From Papio anubis (Eukaryota; Chordata; Mammalia; Primates; Cercopithecidae): DNA of 64,000 bases. The DNA lies in contig NC_044995.1 in the NCBI RefSeq assembly GCF_008728515.1, positions 43,501,576 to 43,565,575 of the forward strand, given 5' to 3'. Positions 12,701 through 24,700 of this stretch are shown here, piece after piece. The position numbers and the translations under genes are program-made. Under the pieces are notes generated by a model. That model saw nothing but the letters and a program-made list of their open reading frames with translations. It was not told where the DNA came from and ran no database searches. Positions within the stretch are counted from its first letter, which is position 1; each line of letters begins with the position of its first letter.

Positions 12701-15700
12701 GTGCCCGGCCCTTTATATTTTTTGAAACAGAGTCTTGCTCTGTTACCCAGGCCAGAGTGCAGTGGCAGGATCTCAGCTCACTACAACCTCTGTCTCCTGG
12801 GTTCAATCAATTCATGATTCTCCTGCCTCAGCCTCCCAAGTACCTGGGATTACAAGTGCCTGCCACCATGCTTGGCTAATTTTTGTATTTTTAGTAGACA
12901 CGGGGTTTCGTCATGTTGGTTAGGCTGGTCTTGCACTCCTGACCTCAAGTGATCCACCCACCCCGGCCTCCCAAAGTTCTGGGATTCCAGGCATGAGCTA
13001 CTGCATCTGGATTATGTCAGACTTTTCACCCAGGTAATACTTTCCCCAGGTGAGGTGGATGCTCCAAGTGTCCCCATTTTATGGAGGGGAAACTGAGGCA
13101 CAGAGTAGCAAACAGACCCGTCCTACAGGCAGTGCAGCTACAGCTGGAATTTGGATCCAGGTCTGGTCACTGATGTCCCGTGCTCATGGGCTCACCCTCT
13201 GATCTTTTACAGACCACCGGGCCGGCACCTGCTTCTCAGTGCTTTTCGGGGGCCGCTGTGCCGGAGACCTCACCGGCCACCACACTCGCAGGCAGTGCTG
13301 CTGCGACAAGGGCAGGTGCTGGGCGGCTGGCCCGACCCCTGAGCTGTGTCCTCCTCGGGGTTCCAGTGAGTAAGAACTGCAGCCTGCAGGGCTGCGGGGG
13401 AGGAGGGGACGGGGGAGGACCAAGGGCCTGGCCTCAACCCGGCTTCCTTGCAGATGAGTTCCAGCAACTGTGCACCCAAGGGCTGCCGCTGCTACCCGGT
13501 CACCCTGGCCTCTTCCCTGGCCTCCTGGGTTTGGATCCAATGGGATGGGCCCCCGTCTTGGGCCGGCACGATTCAACCCTCATGGCTCCGATGGGCGTGG
13601 GGTCCCTAGCCTGGGCCCTGGCAACTCTAATATTGGTGAGACTTGGGGCTTGGGAGGAACGTTCCAAAGCTTTTTTTTTTTTTGAGACAGAGTCTGGCTC
13701 TGTCACCAGGCTGGAGTGCAGTGGCGGATCTCCAGCTCCTGCAAGCTCTGCCCTCCGAGGGTTCACATCATTCTCCTGCCTCAGCCTCCCGAGTAGCTGG
13801 ACTACAGGCACCAGCCAGCTTCGCCTGGCTAGTTTTGTATTTTTTAGTAGAGACGGGGTTTCACTGTGTGTTAGCCAGGATGGTCGATCTCCCTGACCTC
13901 GTGATCCGCCCGGTCTCGGCCTCTAAAGTGCTGGGATTACAGGCTTGAGCCACCGCGCCCGGCCACGTTCCAAGACTGGAAGGATGGTCCTGAATCTGGG
14001 GAGAGAGCTCTGAACAGGGGAGGGTGTCCAGGCCTCAGAGAGAGGGTTAGGGCTCTGGAGGGGGAACTCCTGGCCTGGTTAGTAGGGATGACAGTGCTGG
14101 TAGTGAATGGGGATGGAGGTAACTGGAAAATCTGGTCCTCATAGTTAGAGTTTGGGCTGGACACAGCGGCTCATGCCTGTAATCCCAGTACTTTGGGAGG
14201 CCAAGGTAGAAGGATTGCTTGAGGCCAGGAGTTTGAGACCAGCCTGGGCAACATAGCAAGACCCTGTCTCTACAGCAAATTTAAAATTAGCTAGGTGTGG
14301 TGATGCGCACCAGTAGTCCCTGCCACTTAGGAGGATGAGGCAGGAGGATCGCTGGAGCCCAGGAGTTGGAGGCTACAGTGAGCTGTGATTGCACCACTGC
14401 ACTCCAACCTGGGTGACAGAGTGGGACCCTTTCTCTAAAAAAAATAAATAAGTCAGGGTTTGGGCTTTGGGTGGGAAGTTTTGGTCTGATGTGGGGGTCT
14501 GAGATGAAGGATTTAGGCCTGGGTTGGGGTCTTGCCCCATAGTGAGGATTTGGGCCCAGAGTGGGAGTCCGGGCATCTCTGAGCCCAGGTTAGAGGGATC
14601 TAGGCTCCAGATTGAAGGAATCTAAGGCCCCAGGTTGGAGGGGTCTAGGCCCCAGGTTGGAGGGATCTAGGCTCCAGGTTGGAGGGATCTAGGCTCCAGG
14701 TTGGAGAGATCTAGGCTCCAGGTTGGAGGGATCTAGGTCCCAGGTTGGAGGGATCTAGACCCCAGGTTGGAGGGAGCTAGGCTTCAGGTTGGAGGGATCT
14801 AGACCCCAGGGTGGAGGGATCTAGGCTCCAGGTTGGAGGGATCTAGACCCCAGGTTGGAGGGATCTAGACCCCAGGTTGGAGGGATCTAGGCACCAGGTT
14901 GGAGGGATCTAGGTCCCAGGTTGGAGTTCTGAATCTAAGGCAGGACTGTCCGGGTGAGAGAGGGCAGAATCTGAGCTGGGGCAGGGTGCCAACCTTAGAG
15001 GGGGTATCTGGGCCCAGAGAGGTGAAGCCCAGGCTCCAGACTGGGGCAGGGGCCAGCCACTGCTCAGATGCCTCTGCCGGCCCCACCTGTAGGCACTGCT
15101 ACCCTGAACCAGACCATTGACATCTGCCGACACTTCACCAACCTGTGTCTGAATGGTCGCTGCCTGCCCACGCCTTCCAGCTACCGCTGCGAGTGTAACG
15201 TGGGCTACACCCAGGACGTGCGTGGCGAGTGCATTGGTGAGCCACGGCCAGGTGGGGAGGGTGGGTTCTCACTGCCCTGCTGGCGCAGGGGCTCAGGGTC
15301 CTCTCCTCTCAGATGTAGATGAATGCACCAGTAGCCCCTGCCACCACGGTGACTGTGTCAACATCCCTGGCACCTACCACTGCCGGTGCTACCCGGGCTT
15401 CCAGGCCACGCCCACCAAGCAGGCATGCGTGGGTACGGCTGTCCATCCGAGAGTGGGGGTGATGGTGGGGGTTCTGGCCCAGGCTTGGAGGGTGGGGGGC
15501 GCCTCTTGACTGCCCACCTGCCTTCCCCACAGATGTGGACGAGTGCATTGTCAGTGGCGGCCTTTGTCACCTGGGCCGCTGTGTCAACACAGAGGGCAGC
15601 TTCCAGTGTGTCTGCAATGCAGGCTTCGAGCTCAGTCCCGACGGCAAGAACTGTGTGGGTGAGTTGGGGGTGGGCGGGTGGGCAGGGGCTTCTGGGCCCC

Positions 15701-18700
15701 ACTAGCTGCCTTTTACAGCCACCTCAAATCTTCACTCTGCCACCAAACCCACCCCCCTCCCTACGATGTCTCTTCTGCTCACCTCTGAACCCAGCAGCCT
15801 ACCTTAGACCCTTCTTATCCCCCGACCACCCTGACTCTCCCCTTCGTTTCCTCCCTCCTGAATTTATTCCATGAATCACAAAAAAGGACCTTTTGGGGCC
15901 AGCCTTGGTGGCTCATGCCTGTAATCCCAGCACTTTGCAAGGCTGAGGCAGGGGAACCTCTTGAGCTGAAAAGAATGAGGCTGCAGTGAGCTGTGCTCGT
16001 GCCCCTGCACTCCAGCCTGGCTGATAGAGTGAGACTCCATCTCCTAAAAAGAAAAAGAAAAAGAAGGCCGGGTGTAGTGGATCACACCTGTAATCCCAGC
16101 ACTTTGGGAGGCCGAGGTGGGTGGATCACCTGAAGTCAGAAGTTCGAGACCAGCCTGACCAACATAGTGAAACCCTGTCTCTACTAAATACAAAAAATTA
16201 GCCGGGCATGGTGGCAGACACCTGTAACCCCAGCTGCTCGGGAGGCCGAGGCAGCAGAATCACCTGAACGTGGGAGGCAGGGGTTGCAGTGAGCTGAGAT
16301 CACCTCTGCCTCCAGCCTGGGCAACAAGAGTGAAACTCTGTCAAAAAAAAAAAAAAAAGAGGCCCAGGCCTTGATTGGCTCAAGCCTGTAATCCCAGCAC
16401 TTTGGGAGGCGAGGCCAGTGGATCGAGGTCAGGAGATGAGACCATCCCTGGCTAACATGGTGAAACCCGTCTCTATTAAAATAAAAACTAGCGAGGCGAG
16501 GTGGCTGAGGCGTCTGGTCCCAGCTACTCGGAGGCTGAGGCGGAGAATAAGTGAACCGGAGGCCGGGCTTTACAGTGAGCTGAGGGCTCCGGGCCACTGC
16601 ACTCCCAGCCAGGCTGACAGAAAGCGAGACTCGTCTCAAAAAAAAAAAAAAGGAAAAGAAAAAGAAAAAAGGGTCTTTTAGAGGCAAGACCACACTGGCA
16701 ACGCCTGACCCTGGCCTGATGCAGGATTCTGCCACATCCTAGGATGGCTTGGAAGAGCCTGGCCAGTGAGGGGGCCTGGGGGTGAGGGAGTAGGGGTGGG
16801 AGTTGGGGTAGGACCTTGGAGAGCCCCCATCAGCTTTCTCTGGAATATGGTGATTATGGCTTGTGGGAGCCAATGGGGACTTGGCTGCCACAAGCCATAA
16901 CCCAAGGGAACCCCTTGACTCTGTCACCTTATCTCAGGAGGTCTGCCTTCAAGTCTTCCCTCGGGTAGAAGGATCTTGTGCGTTCTGCATTCCTTCATTT
17001 AAAAAGACATTTTTGACATTTATTGATATATAATTCATATACCATAAAATTAGCCATTTGAAGTGTACTAGTCAACAGTTTTTAGTATATGCACAGAGGT
17101 GGACAAGCATCACTACAACCCAACTGGAAAATACCTTTATTGCCTCAAAAACAAACCTGGTATTCATTAATAGTCACTCTATAATTCTCTGTCTTCACCT
17201 GCAGCCCTGGGTGCTAGGTGAATCGGTTTTCTGACTCAATGAAGTTGCCAGTTCCGGACAAAAGGGAATCATGGTTTTCTGTGACTGGCTTCTTTTGCTA
17301 AATGTGATGTTTTCAAGATTCATCCATATTGCAGCGTGTATTGGTGCTTCTTTTTTTCTTTCCCTTTTCTTTTTTTTTTTTTTTTGAGACAGAGTCTTGC
17401 CCTGTTGCCCAGGCTGGAGTGCGGTGGCACGATCTTGGCTCACTGCAAGCTCTGCCTCCTGGGCTCATGCCATTCTCCTGTGTCAGCCTCCTGAGTGACT
17501 GGGACTACAGGCCCCCACCACTACACCCGGCTAATTTTTTTATTTTAATAGAGACAGGATTTCACCACGATGGCCAGGATGGTCTTGATCTGCTGACCTC
17601 GTGATCTGCTTGCCTCGGCCTCCCAAGGTGCTGGGATTACAGGCGTGAACCATCATGCCAGGCCTCAATTTTTTTTTTTTTTAATTAAATAAATTTTGAG
17701 CCAGGCACAGTGGCTCATGCTTCTAATCCCAACACTTTGGGAGGCTGAGGTGGGAGGATCACTCGAGGTCAGGTGTTTGAGACCAGCCTGGCCAACATGG
17801 TGAAACCCTGTCACTACTAATAATACAAAAATTAGCTGAGTGTGATGGCGTGATGGGTTCAAGCGATTCTCCTGCCTCAGCCTCCTGAGTAGGTGGGATT
17901 ACAGCTGTGTGCCACTGTGCCCAGCTAACATTTATATTTTTAGTAGAGACAGGGTTTCACAATGTTGACCAGGCTGGTCTCGAATGCCTGACCTCCGGTG
18001 ATCCGACCGCCTCAGCCTCCCAAAATGCTGGGATTACAGGTGTGAGCCGCCGCGCCTGGCCATCTATTTATTTTTTTATGGTTGAGTCTCACTATGTTGC
18101 CTAGGCTGGACTTTAACTTACATCCTAACAGACAGACTAATATGCAAGCAAACACAGCCACAGACAACCACAGCTTTTTGCCTCCCACACCCCAGGGAGG
18201 GGTTCTGGGGGGCTCAAGCAATCCCCCTGCCTCAGCCACTTGAGTAGCTGGGACTACAGGCATGAGCCAGCATTCCTGGCTTCATTCTTTTTCATGGCTG
18301 AATAATGTTCCGTTATATGAATAGACCACAGTGTGTTGATCCGTTCATCAGTAGGACACTGGTTTGTTTTCACTTTTTGCTGTTAGGAATAATACTTCTG
18401 TGAATGCTCATGTGTAAATTTCTGTGGTGGCATTTCATGCTTTTTTTTTTTTTTAATGTATGTTCAGTTGTTTATTATTTAAAGCTGACATTTTGGAAAA
18501 CAAGTCATTTCTGCGCCTGCCACCTTCTGTTAAATTAGACTATGTTCTTACTAACCTTATTTCCCTTTCCTTTTTGTAAAATTGAAGTAAGATTCACACA
18601 ACCTAAATTTAATCATTTAAAAGTGAACAAGAGGTTGGGCGCGGTGGCTCAAGCCTGTAATCCCAGCCCTTTGGGAGGCTGAGGTGGGCGTATCATGAGG

Positions 18701-21700
18701 TGAGGAGTTCAAGACCAGCATGGCCAACATGGTGAAACCCCGTCTCTACTAAAAATACAAAAGCAATTAGCCGGGCATGGTGGTGCATGCCTGTAATCTC
18801 AGCTACTCGGGAGGCTGAAGCAGAATTGCTTGAACCCGTGAGGCAGAAGTTACAGTGAGGCGAGATCACACCACTGTGCTCCAGCCTGCGTGATAGAGCG
18901 AGACTGTCTCAAAAATAATAATAATGATAATAATAAGTCTTTTAAAAATATTTAAACATTTTAAAATGAACAATTCACTGAAATTTAATAAATTCCCAAT
19001 GTTATGCAACCCCCACCACCTTTATTCAGCTTTACGCAAATATTTATGCAGCACCTACTGTATGCAGCCTGAGCAAGACAGGGGTCCTGCCCCAGGGAAC
19101 TCACATCCCAGGGGACAGACTAATATACAAGCACACACAGTCACAGACAACCACAGCTTGTTTGCCTCCCACATCCCAGGGAGGGATCCTGGGGGGCTCA
19201 GCCCTGGAGTTTGGAGGAGGGAGAGAGAGGGTCCCAGTGTGGGCTGGGCACCCGGCCCCCCGCCTGGACTCAGCCTCTCCTGCTGTCCCCAGACCACAAC
19301 GAGTGTGCCACCAGCACCATGTGCGTCAACGGCGTGTGTCTCAACGAGGATGGCAGCTTCTCCTGCCTCTGCAAACCTGGCTTCCTGCTGGCGCCTGGCG
19401 GCCGCTACTGCATGGGTAAGCCTGGAGCAAGACTGGCCAGCGGAGGGGAGAAGGGAGATGGGGAAGCAGAGGGAGGGGGAGGAAGAGGAGAGGGACCGGA
19501 CAGGGACAGGATGAGCATGAGAGAAGGAGAAGAGGAGTAGGGAAAGAAAAAGGAGGAGGGAAAAGGGAAGAAGTGAAGAACAAGAAAAGGAAGAAAGGAA
19601 GAGGCATGTGCCGTGGCTCACGCCTGTAATTCCAGCACTTTGGGAGGCCGAGGCAGATGGATCTCTTGAGGTCAGGAGTTTGAGACCAGCCTGCCCAACA
19701 TGGTGAAAACCCGTCTCTACTAAAAATACAAGAAATTAGCCGGGCATGGTCGTGGGCACCTGTAATCCCAGCTACTTGGGAGGCTGAGGCAGGAGAATTG
19801 CTTGATCCTGGGAGGTAGAGGTTGCAGTGAGCTGAGACTGTGCCATTGCACTCCAACCTGGGTGACAAGAGTGAGACTCTGTCTCAAAAGACAAAAAAAA
19901 AAAAAAAGAGAGAGAGAGATGGGTTATAAGGTGGGGAGGGGCCAGGTTCATCTGTGATTCCAGCACTTTAGGAAGCTGAGATTAGAGGATCTCTTGAGGC
20001 CAGGAGTTCGAGACCAGCCTGGGCAACATAGTCAAACCCCATCTCTACCTAAAAAAAAAAAAAAAAAAAAATTAGCTGGGCATGGTAGCATGCACCTTTA
20101 ATCCCAGTACTTTGGAAGCTGAGGCAGAAGGGTCACTTGAGCTCAGGAGTTTGATTGAGACCAGCCTGGGCAACATGATAAGACTCCATCTCTATAGAAA
20201 AATTTAAAAAATTAGCCGAACATGGAGATGCACCCCTGTAGTCCCTGCTACTCAGGACACTGAGGCAGCAGGATCGCTTGAGCCCAGGAGACGGAGGCTG
20301 CAGTGAGCTACAATCACACCGCTGCACTCCAGTCTGGGAGTCAGACCCTGCCTTTAAAAAATTTGTTTAGGCCAGGCATGGTGGCTCACACCTGTAATCC
20401 CAGTCCTTTGGGAGGCTGAGGTGGGCAGATCACAAGGTCAGGAGATCGAGACCATCCTGGATAACACGGTGAAACCCCATCTTTACTAAAAAAAAAAAAT
20501 ACAAAAATTAGTCGGGCGTGGTGGTGGGGGCCTGTAGTCCCAGCTACTTGGGAGGCTGAGGCAGGAGAATGACGTGAACCCGGGAGGCGGAGCTTGCAGT
20601 GAGCCGAGATTGCGCCACTGCGCTCCAGCCCTGGCGACAGAGTGAGACTCCGTCTCAAAAAAAAAAAAAAAAAGGAAAATGTGTTTAAAGGTACAGAGAA
20701 AGAAAGAAAGATGGGGAGAAATGGGGGAGGAGAAGAGGAAGGAGACGAGAGGAGGAGAGGACAGAGACACGGACAACTGGAAACTGGAAAGACAAGAAAC
20801 TGGAAAAGAAGTAAACAGAAGGGCTGGGAAGATGGAAAGGGTAGGAGATGGGGAGGGGAGAGAGAAAGGGAGCAAGAAGCAAAGAAGAGCTGGGCACGGT
20901 CACTCATGCCTGTAATCCCAGCACTTTGGGAGGCCGAGGCGGGTGGATCACGAGGTCAGATTGAGACCATCCCGGCTAACACGGTGAAACCCCGTCTCTA
21001 CTAAATATACAAAAAATTAGCTGGACATGGTGGTGGGTGTCTGTGGTCCCAGCTACTCGGGAGGCTGAGGCAGGAGAATGGTGTGAACCTGGGAGGTGGA
21101 GCTTGCAGTGAGCTGAGATTGTGCCACTGCACTCCAACCTGGGTGACAGAGCGAGACTCCATCCAAAAACAAAGAAGCAGAGAAGAAGTGCTGGGAAAAT
21201 GGAAATGGTGGGAGATGGGGAGGGGAGAGAGGAAGGGAGGAGGCTGGAACCCATCCCCCTGCCCCCACGGCTTCTGCAGACATTGACGAGTGCCAGACGC
21301 CTGGCATCTGTGTGAACGGCCACTGCACCAACACCGAGGGCTCCTTCCGCTGCCATTGCCTGGGGGGGGCTGGCAGTGGGCACGGATGGCCGCATGTGCA
21401 TGGACACCCATGTGCGAAGCACCTGCTACGGGGCCATCGAGAAGGGCTCCTGTGCCCGCCCCTTCCCTGGCACCGTCACCAAGTCCGAGTGTTGCTGTGC
21501 CAACCCAGACCACAGCTTTGGGGAGCCCTGCCAGCTTTGTCCTGCCAAGAACTCTGGTGAGCATCTGGCTGCCTGATCCCCATGGCCTCCTTGGTCTGAG
21601 TGCCTCCATTGGTCCTCGCTTGTGGTGGGGGTTGTAGCTCCCATGGAGTGGAGGCTCTTCTGACAAAGAGGCTGAAGGGAGTTGCTTTCTCTCTGGGGTG

Positions 21701-24700
21701 TGGAGTTGCGTCTTAGTCCCAAACTCTTGCCCAAGACCAAGAGTCTTGCCTGTGGAAAAGACCTTGTCCTTTGCCTGTGGCTGAATCCAAGCCATGGCTA
21801 AGCTCCCTGACCCATCTTACTCTGTCCCTTCATCCCCAGCCGAGTTCCAGGCACTGTGCAGCAGTGGGCTTGGCATTACCACGGATGGTCGAGGTAAGTG
21901 GAGCCCAGCCCCTCCAAACAGCAGCCAGCCTGCCCCTACCAGATGTGGGGAGAGCTGTGGTCAGGGACCGTACGGTTTGCCTGGGGTTCCCATAACAGAG
22001 TGCCCCAGACCGGATCGCTTCGACAACATAAGTTGATTCTCACACTTCTGGAGGCCAGAGGTCAGAGATCAAGGTGCGGGCAGGGCTGGTTCCCTCGGAG
22101 GCTTTGAGGGAGAATCTGTCCCAGCTTCTGGTGGTGGCCAGCAATCTTTGACGTTTCTTGGCTCGTAGAGGTGCTGCCCCATTTCTGCCTCCACCTTCAC
22201 ATGGTGTTCTCCCTGTATGTGTGTCTGTGTCCAAGATTACCCCCACCCTTTTTCAGAGATGGGATCTCACTCTATTGCCCAGGCTCAAGTAATGTGGTGC
22301 AATCAATTCCACTCCCGGCCTGTCCCATTCCATTTCCTTCCTTCCTTCCTTCCTTCCTTCCTTCCTTCCTTCCTTCCTTCCTTCGTTCATTCTTTCCTTC
22401 CTTCCCTTCCTTCTTTCCTTCCTCCTCTCTCCCTCCTTTCCTCCTTTCCTCCTTTCCTCCTTCCTTCCTCTCTTTCTTTCTTTCTCTTTCTTTCTTTCTT
22501 TCTTTTCTTTCTTTTTCTTTCTTTTCCTCTTTCTTTTTCTTTTTTTTCTTTCTTTCTTTCTTTCTCCTCTCTCTTTCTTTCTTTTCTTTTCTTTTCTTTT
22601 TGCTCTGTTACCCAGGCTATAGTGCAGTGGTGTGATCTTGGCTCACTGCAACCTCTGCCTCCTGGGTTCAAGCGATTCTCCTACCTCAGCCTTCCAAATA
22701 GCTGCGATTACAGGCATGTGTCACCACGCCTGGCTAATATTTTTTTTTTTTTTTTAGTAGAGATGAGGTTTTGCCATGTTGCCCAGGCTGGTCTCAAACT
22801 TCCGGCCTCAAGTGATCCACCCACCTCAGCCTCCCAAAGTGCTGTGATTACAAACATGAGCCGCCATGCCCAGCCAATTTTTTAAAAATTTACTTTTTGG
22901 CCAGGTGTGGTGGCTCACGTCTGTAAAGCCAGCACTTTGGGAGGCTGAGGCAAGTGGATCACTTGAAGTCAGGAGTTCTAGACCAGCCTGGCCAACATGG
23001 TGAAACCCCATCTCTACTAAAAATAGAAAAATTAGCCAGGCGCGGTGGCTGTAATCCCAGCTACTTGGGGGGCTGAGTCATGAGAATTACTTGAACCAGA
23101 GAGGCAGAGGTTGCAGTGAGCCGAGATCGCACCACTGCACTCCAGCCTGTGCGACAGAGTGAGACCCTGTCTCAAAAAAAAATTTACTTTTTATAGAGAT
23201 GGGGTCTTGCTATGTTGCCCAGGCTGGTCTCAAACTCCTGGGCTCAAGCAATCCTCCCACCTCAGCCTCCCAAAGTGGTGGGATTACAGGTGACAGCCAC
23301 CGTATCTGGCCTATAATTGCTTTTATTTTTATGACAGTGCCACTGTATGGATGTCTGTTCCACTATCTCCAAACTGGAGATAATTTGGCCCCTGCCCTGC
23401 CGAGGTCATTTCACAATGTCTGGAGTAATACTGGGGTGGGGTGGGTGCTACTGACATCTCATGGGTGGAGGCCATGGAAGCTGCTCGACATCCTAAAATG
23501 CATGGGATGGCCCCTCGCAGCAAAAAATGATCTGGCCCCAAATGTTAGCAGTGCTCAGGCTGAGAAACCCTGGTTTAGAGAAAAATGAGGCCAGGTCTGG
23601 GCTGGAGCTCTTGCCTTGGGGAATCTGACTTCTAGAGACCCCTGGGGGCACCGGGACACACCCTCCTTCTGCTGCTGACACACCCTCCTCCTGCCGCAGA
23701 CATCAATGAGTGTGCTCTGGACCCTGAGGTTTGTGCCAATGGCATCTGTGAGAACCTTCGGGGCAGCTACCGCTGCATCTGCAACCTGGGTTATGAAGCA
23801 GGTGCCTCAGGCAAGGAGTGCACAGGTAAGCATGCCACCTGGAGGGTGGATGCATGGGCAACCTCCTTCACTGCAGACCCCTCACCCCTCTCTCCCACCC
23901 CCACCCCACAGACGTGGATGAGTGTGCCCTCAACAGCCTCCTGTGTGACAACGGGTGGTGTCAGAATAGCCCCGGCAGCTACAGCTGCTCCTGCCCCCCC
24001 GGCTTCCACCTCTGGCAGGACATGGAGATCTGCAAAGGTACAGGGTCCCGGGCTCACGTGGGTTCGCACACACACACACACACACATGCCCCGACATACT
24101 CTGTGTGTAGCGTGTGCACACAGAGGCATGCACACACTCAAAGATGCTTACATGTTACCTCTATTCACACACACATGCATGCTATATGTAGTGTGCACAC
24201 ACACACATATATGCACACGCTCAGATACTCACACATGTTGCATGAGGTGTGTACACAAGACACATATGCACACACTCAGAAACATCCTGCACACAGCCAC
24301 ACTCAGACATGCACGTTGCATGTGTCATGCATACATAAACCCAGACACACTGCACATGCTGTGTACATGCAGACACATACATTCAGACATGCTGTGTGCA
24401 TATGTACACAGAATGCATACTCAAAGACACTTGCATATGTACCTACATTCACACACACGCACTGAAAGACACGCATATACTCACATTTACATACACACTT
24501 ATTCTTTTTTTTTTTTTTTTGAGATAGATTCTTGCTCTATCACCCAGGCTGGAGTGCAGTGGCGCGATCTCGGCTCACTGCAACCTCCGCCTCCCAGTTC
24601 AAGCGATTCTCCCGCCTCAGCCTCCTGAGTAGCTGGGATTACAGGTGCCCACCACCACACCCAGATAATTTTTGTATTTTTAGTAGAGACAGGGTTTCAC

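Noticed and set aside
14580..14935. CRISPR-like array
   Set aside because: Units are directly adjacent 22-mers with no spacers, in a mammalian intron.
20642..21004. Lys/Glu-rich ORF
   Set aside because: It is a purine-rich intronic tract between Alus with no other support.
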